This document shows positions 63,947-64,000 of a stretch of 64,000 nt of DNA, in pieces. The translations under genes were made by a program, and so were the position numbers. The notes below the pieces were generated by a model that saw only the letters and a list, made by a program, of their open reading frames with translations, did not search any database and had not been told where the DNA came from. Source of the stretch: Mesorhizobium sp. B2-3-12 (lineage in GTDB: Bacteria; Pseudomonadota; Alphaproteobacteria; Rhizobiales; Rhizobiaceae); assembly GCF_006442205.1 (NCBI RefSeq), contig NZ_VFVR01000002.1, positions 310,001 through 374,000 of the forward strand, read 5' to 3'. Every line of letters starts with the position of its first letter. Position 1 is the stretch's first letter.

Positions 63947-64000
63947 ATGAAGACTGAACTCGACCATCTCGCCGATCTCGCGGGCCAGGGCCGGATATCG
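63947..64000 (+). CDS. Start of an unidentified gene, cut by window edge
   Basis: ATG at 63947 with AAAGGGG seven to thirteen bases upstream; 18 codons are visible (MKTELDHLADLAGQGRIS) and remain open. It is too short to identify. It lies 110 bases after the ABC ATPase gene on the same strand, so it may belong to the same peptide-use unit. Confidence 0.5.
   Translation, partial: MKTELDHLADLAGQGRIS

Overview
This 64 kb window is a GC-rich, gene-dense alphaproteobacterial chromosome segment, most likely Mesorhizobium or a close Phyllobacteriaceae/Rhizobiales relative. The pointers are the pntAA-pntAB-pntB operon preceded by the aa3-oxidase subunit IV gene, a GAAC-N7-GAAC SOS box of the alphaproteobacterial type, rhizobial palindromic intergenic repeats, the style of the TRAP, dipeptide-ABC and purine genes, and gyrB outside a dnaA-dnaN-recF context. 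No rRNA, tRNA, phage, insertion sequence or CRISPR array was seen. The placement rests on recalled family resemblance; no database was searched.

Layout. 1-5.7 kb: the 3' part of a large TPR-repeat protein, gyrB, and a 25-residue membrane peptide gene followed by a four-helix membrane protein. 5.7-9.5 kb (minus): proton-translocating transhydrogenase, aa3 oxidase subunit IV and a DUF3096 peptide. 9.5-17.7 kb (minus): an N-acyl amino acid synthase (FeeM-like) GNAT protein preceded by a CtrA-like palindrome, a membrane GGDEF-EAL protein, a fused indolepyruvate ferredoxin oxidoreductase, a lipoprotein and a CGNR zinc-finger regulator. 17.9-25.1 kb: an orphan LivH permease, a TRAP system resembling the 2-oxo acid transporter TakP with a zinc alcohol dehydrogenase, a class I amidotransferase-type hydrolase and an AprI-like inhibitor. 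25.2-36.2 kb: a D-2-hydroxyacid dehydrogenase with its LacI regulator (apparently a CTG start), a DMT exporter, a divergent DUF2000/AraC pair, MarR, a His-rich CobW GTPase with a WD40 protein, and a class III aminotransferase with a glutamine synthetase-like ligase. 36.2-39 kb: a two-gene DNA-repair operon (radical SAM plus a DUF4130-UdgX fusion) with a LexA box at its start codon.

39.2-55.8 kb is a purine-catabolic island. It encodes guanine deaminase (guaD), xanthine dehydrogenase (xdhABC), membrane urate hydroxylase (puuD), hydroxyisourate hydrolase (uraH), a PuuE-UraD fusion, ureidoglycine aminohydrolase, ureidoglycolate lyase, a zinc deaminase and a type-2 glycerate kinase, with a LysR regulator and two flavin-dependent monooxygenases of unknown substrate inside it. 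Together these would take guanine or xanthine to glyoxylate and ammonia. Allantoate amidohydrolase is not in the window.

55.8-64 kb: a genus-type intergenic repeat, a brnTA toxin-antitoxin locus whose toxin is frameshifted, a CocE/NonD hydrolase, a complete dipeptide/oligopeptide ABC transporter and the first codons of one more gene. The findings judged most worth a second look are the SOS box on the UdgX operon, the broken brnT beside an intact brnA, the CTG start of the LacI regulator, the dyad-symmetric CtrA-like element, and the two monooxygenases inside the purine island.
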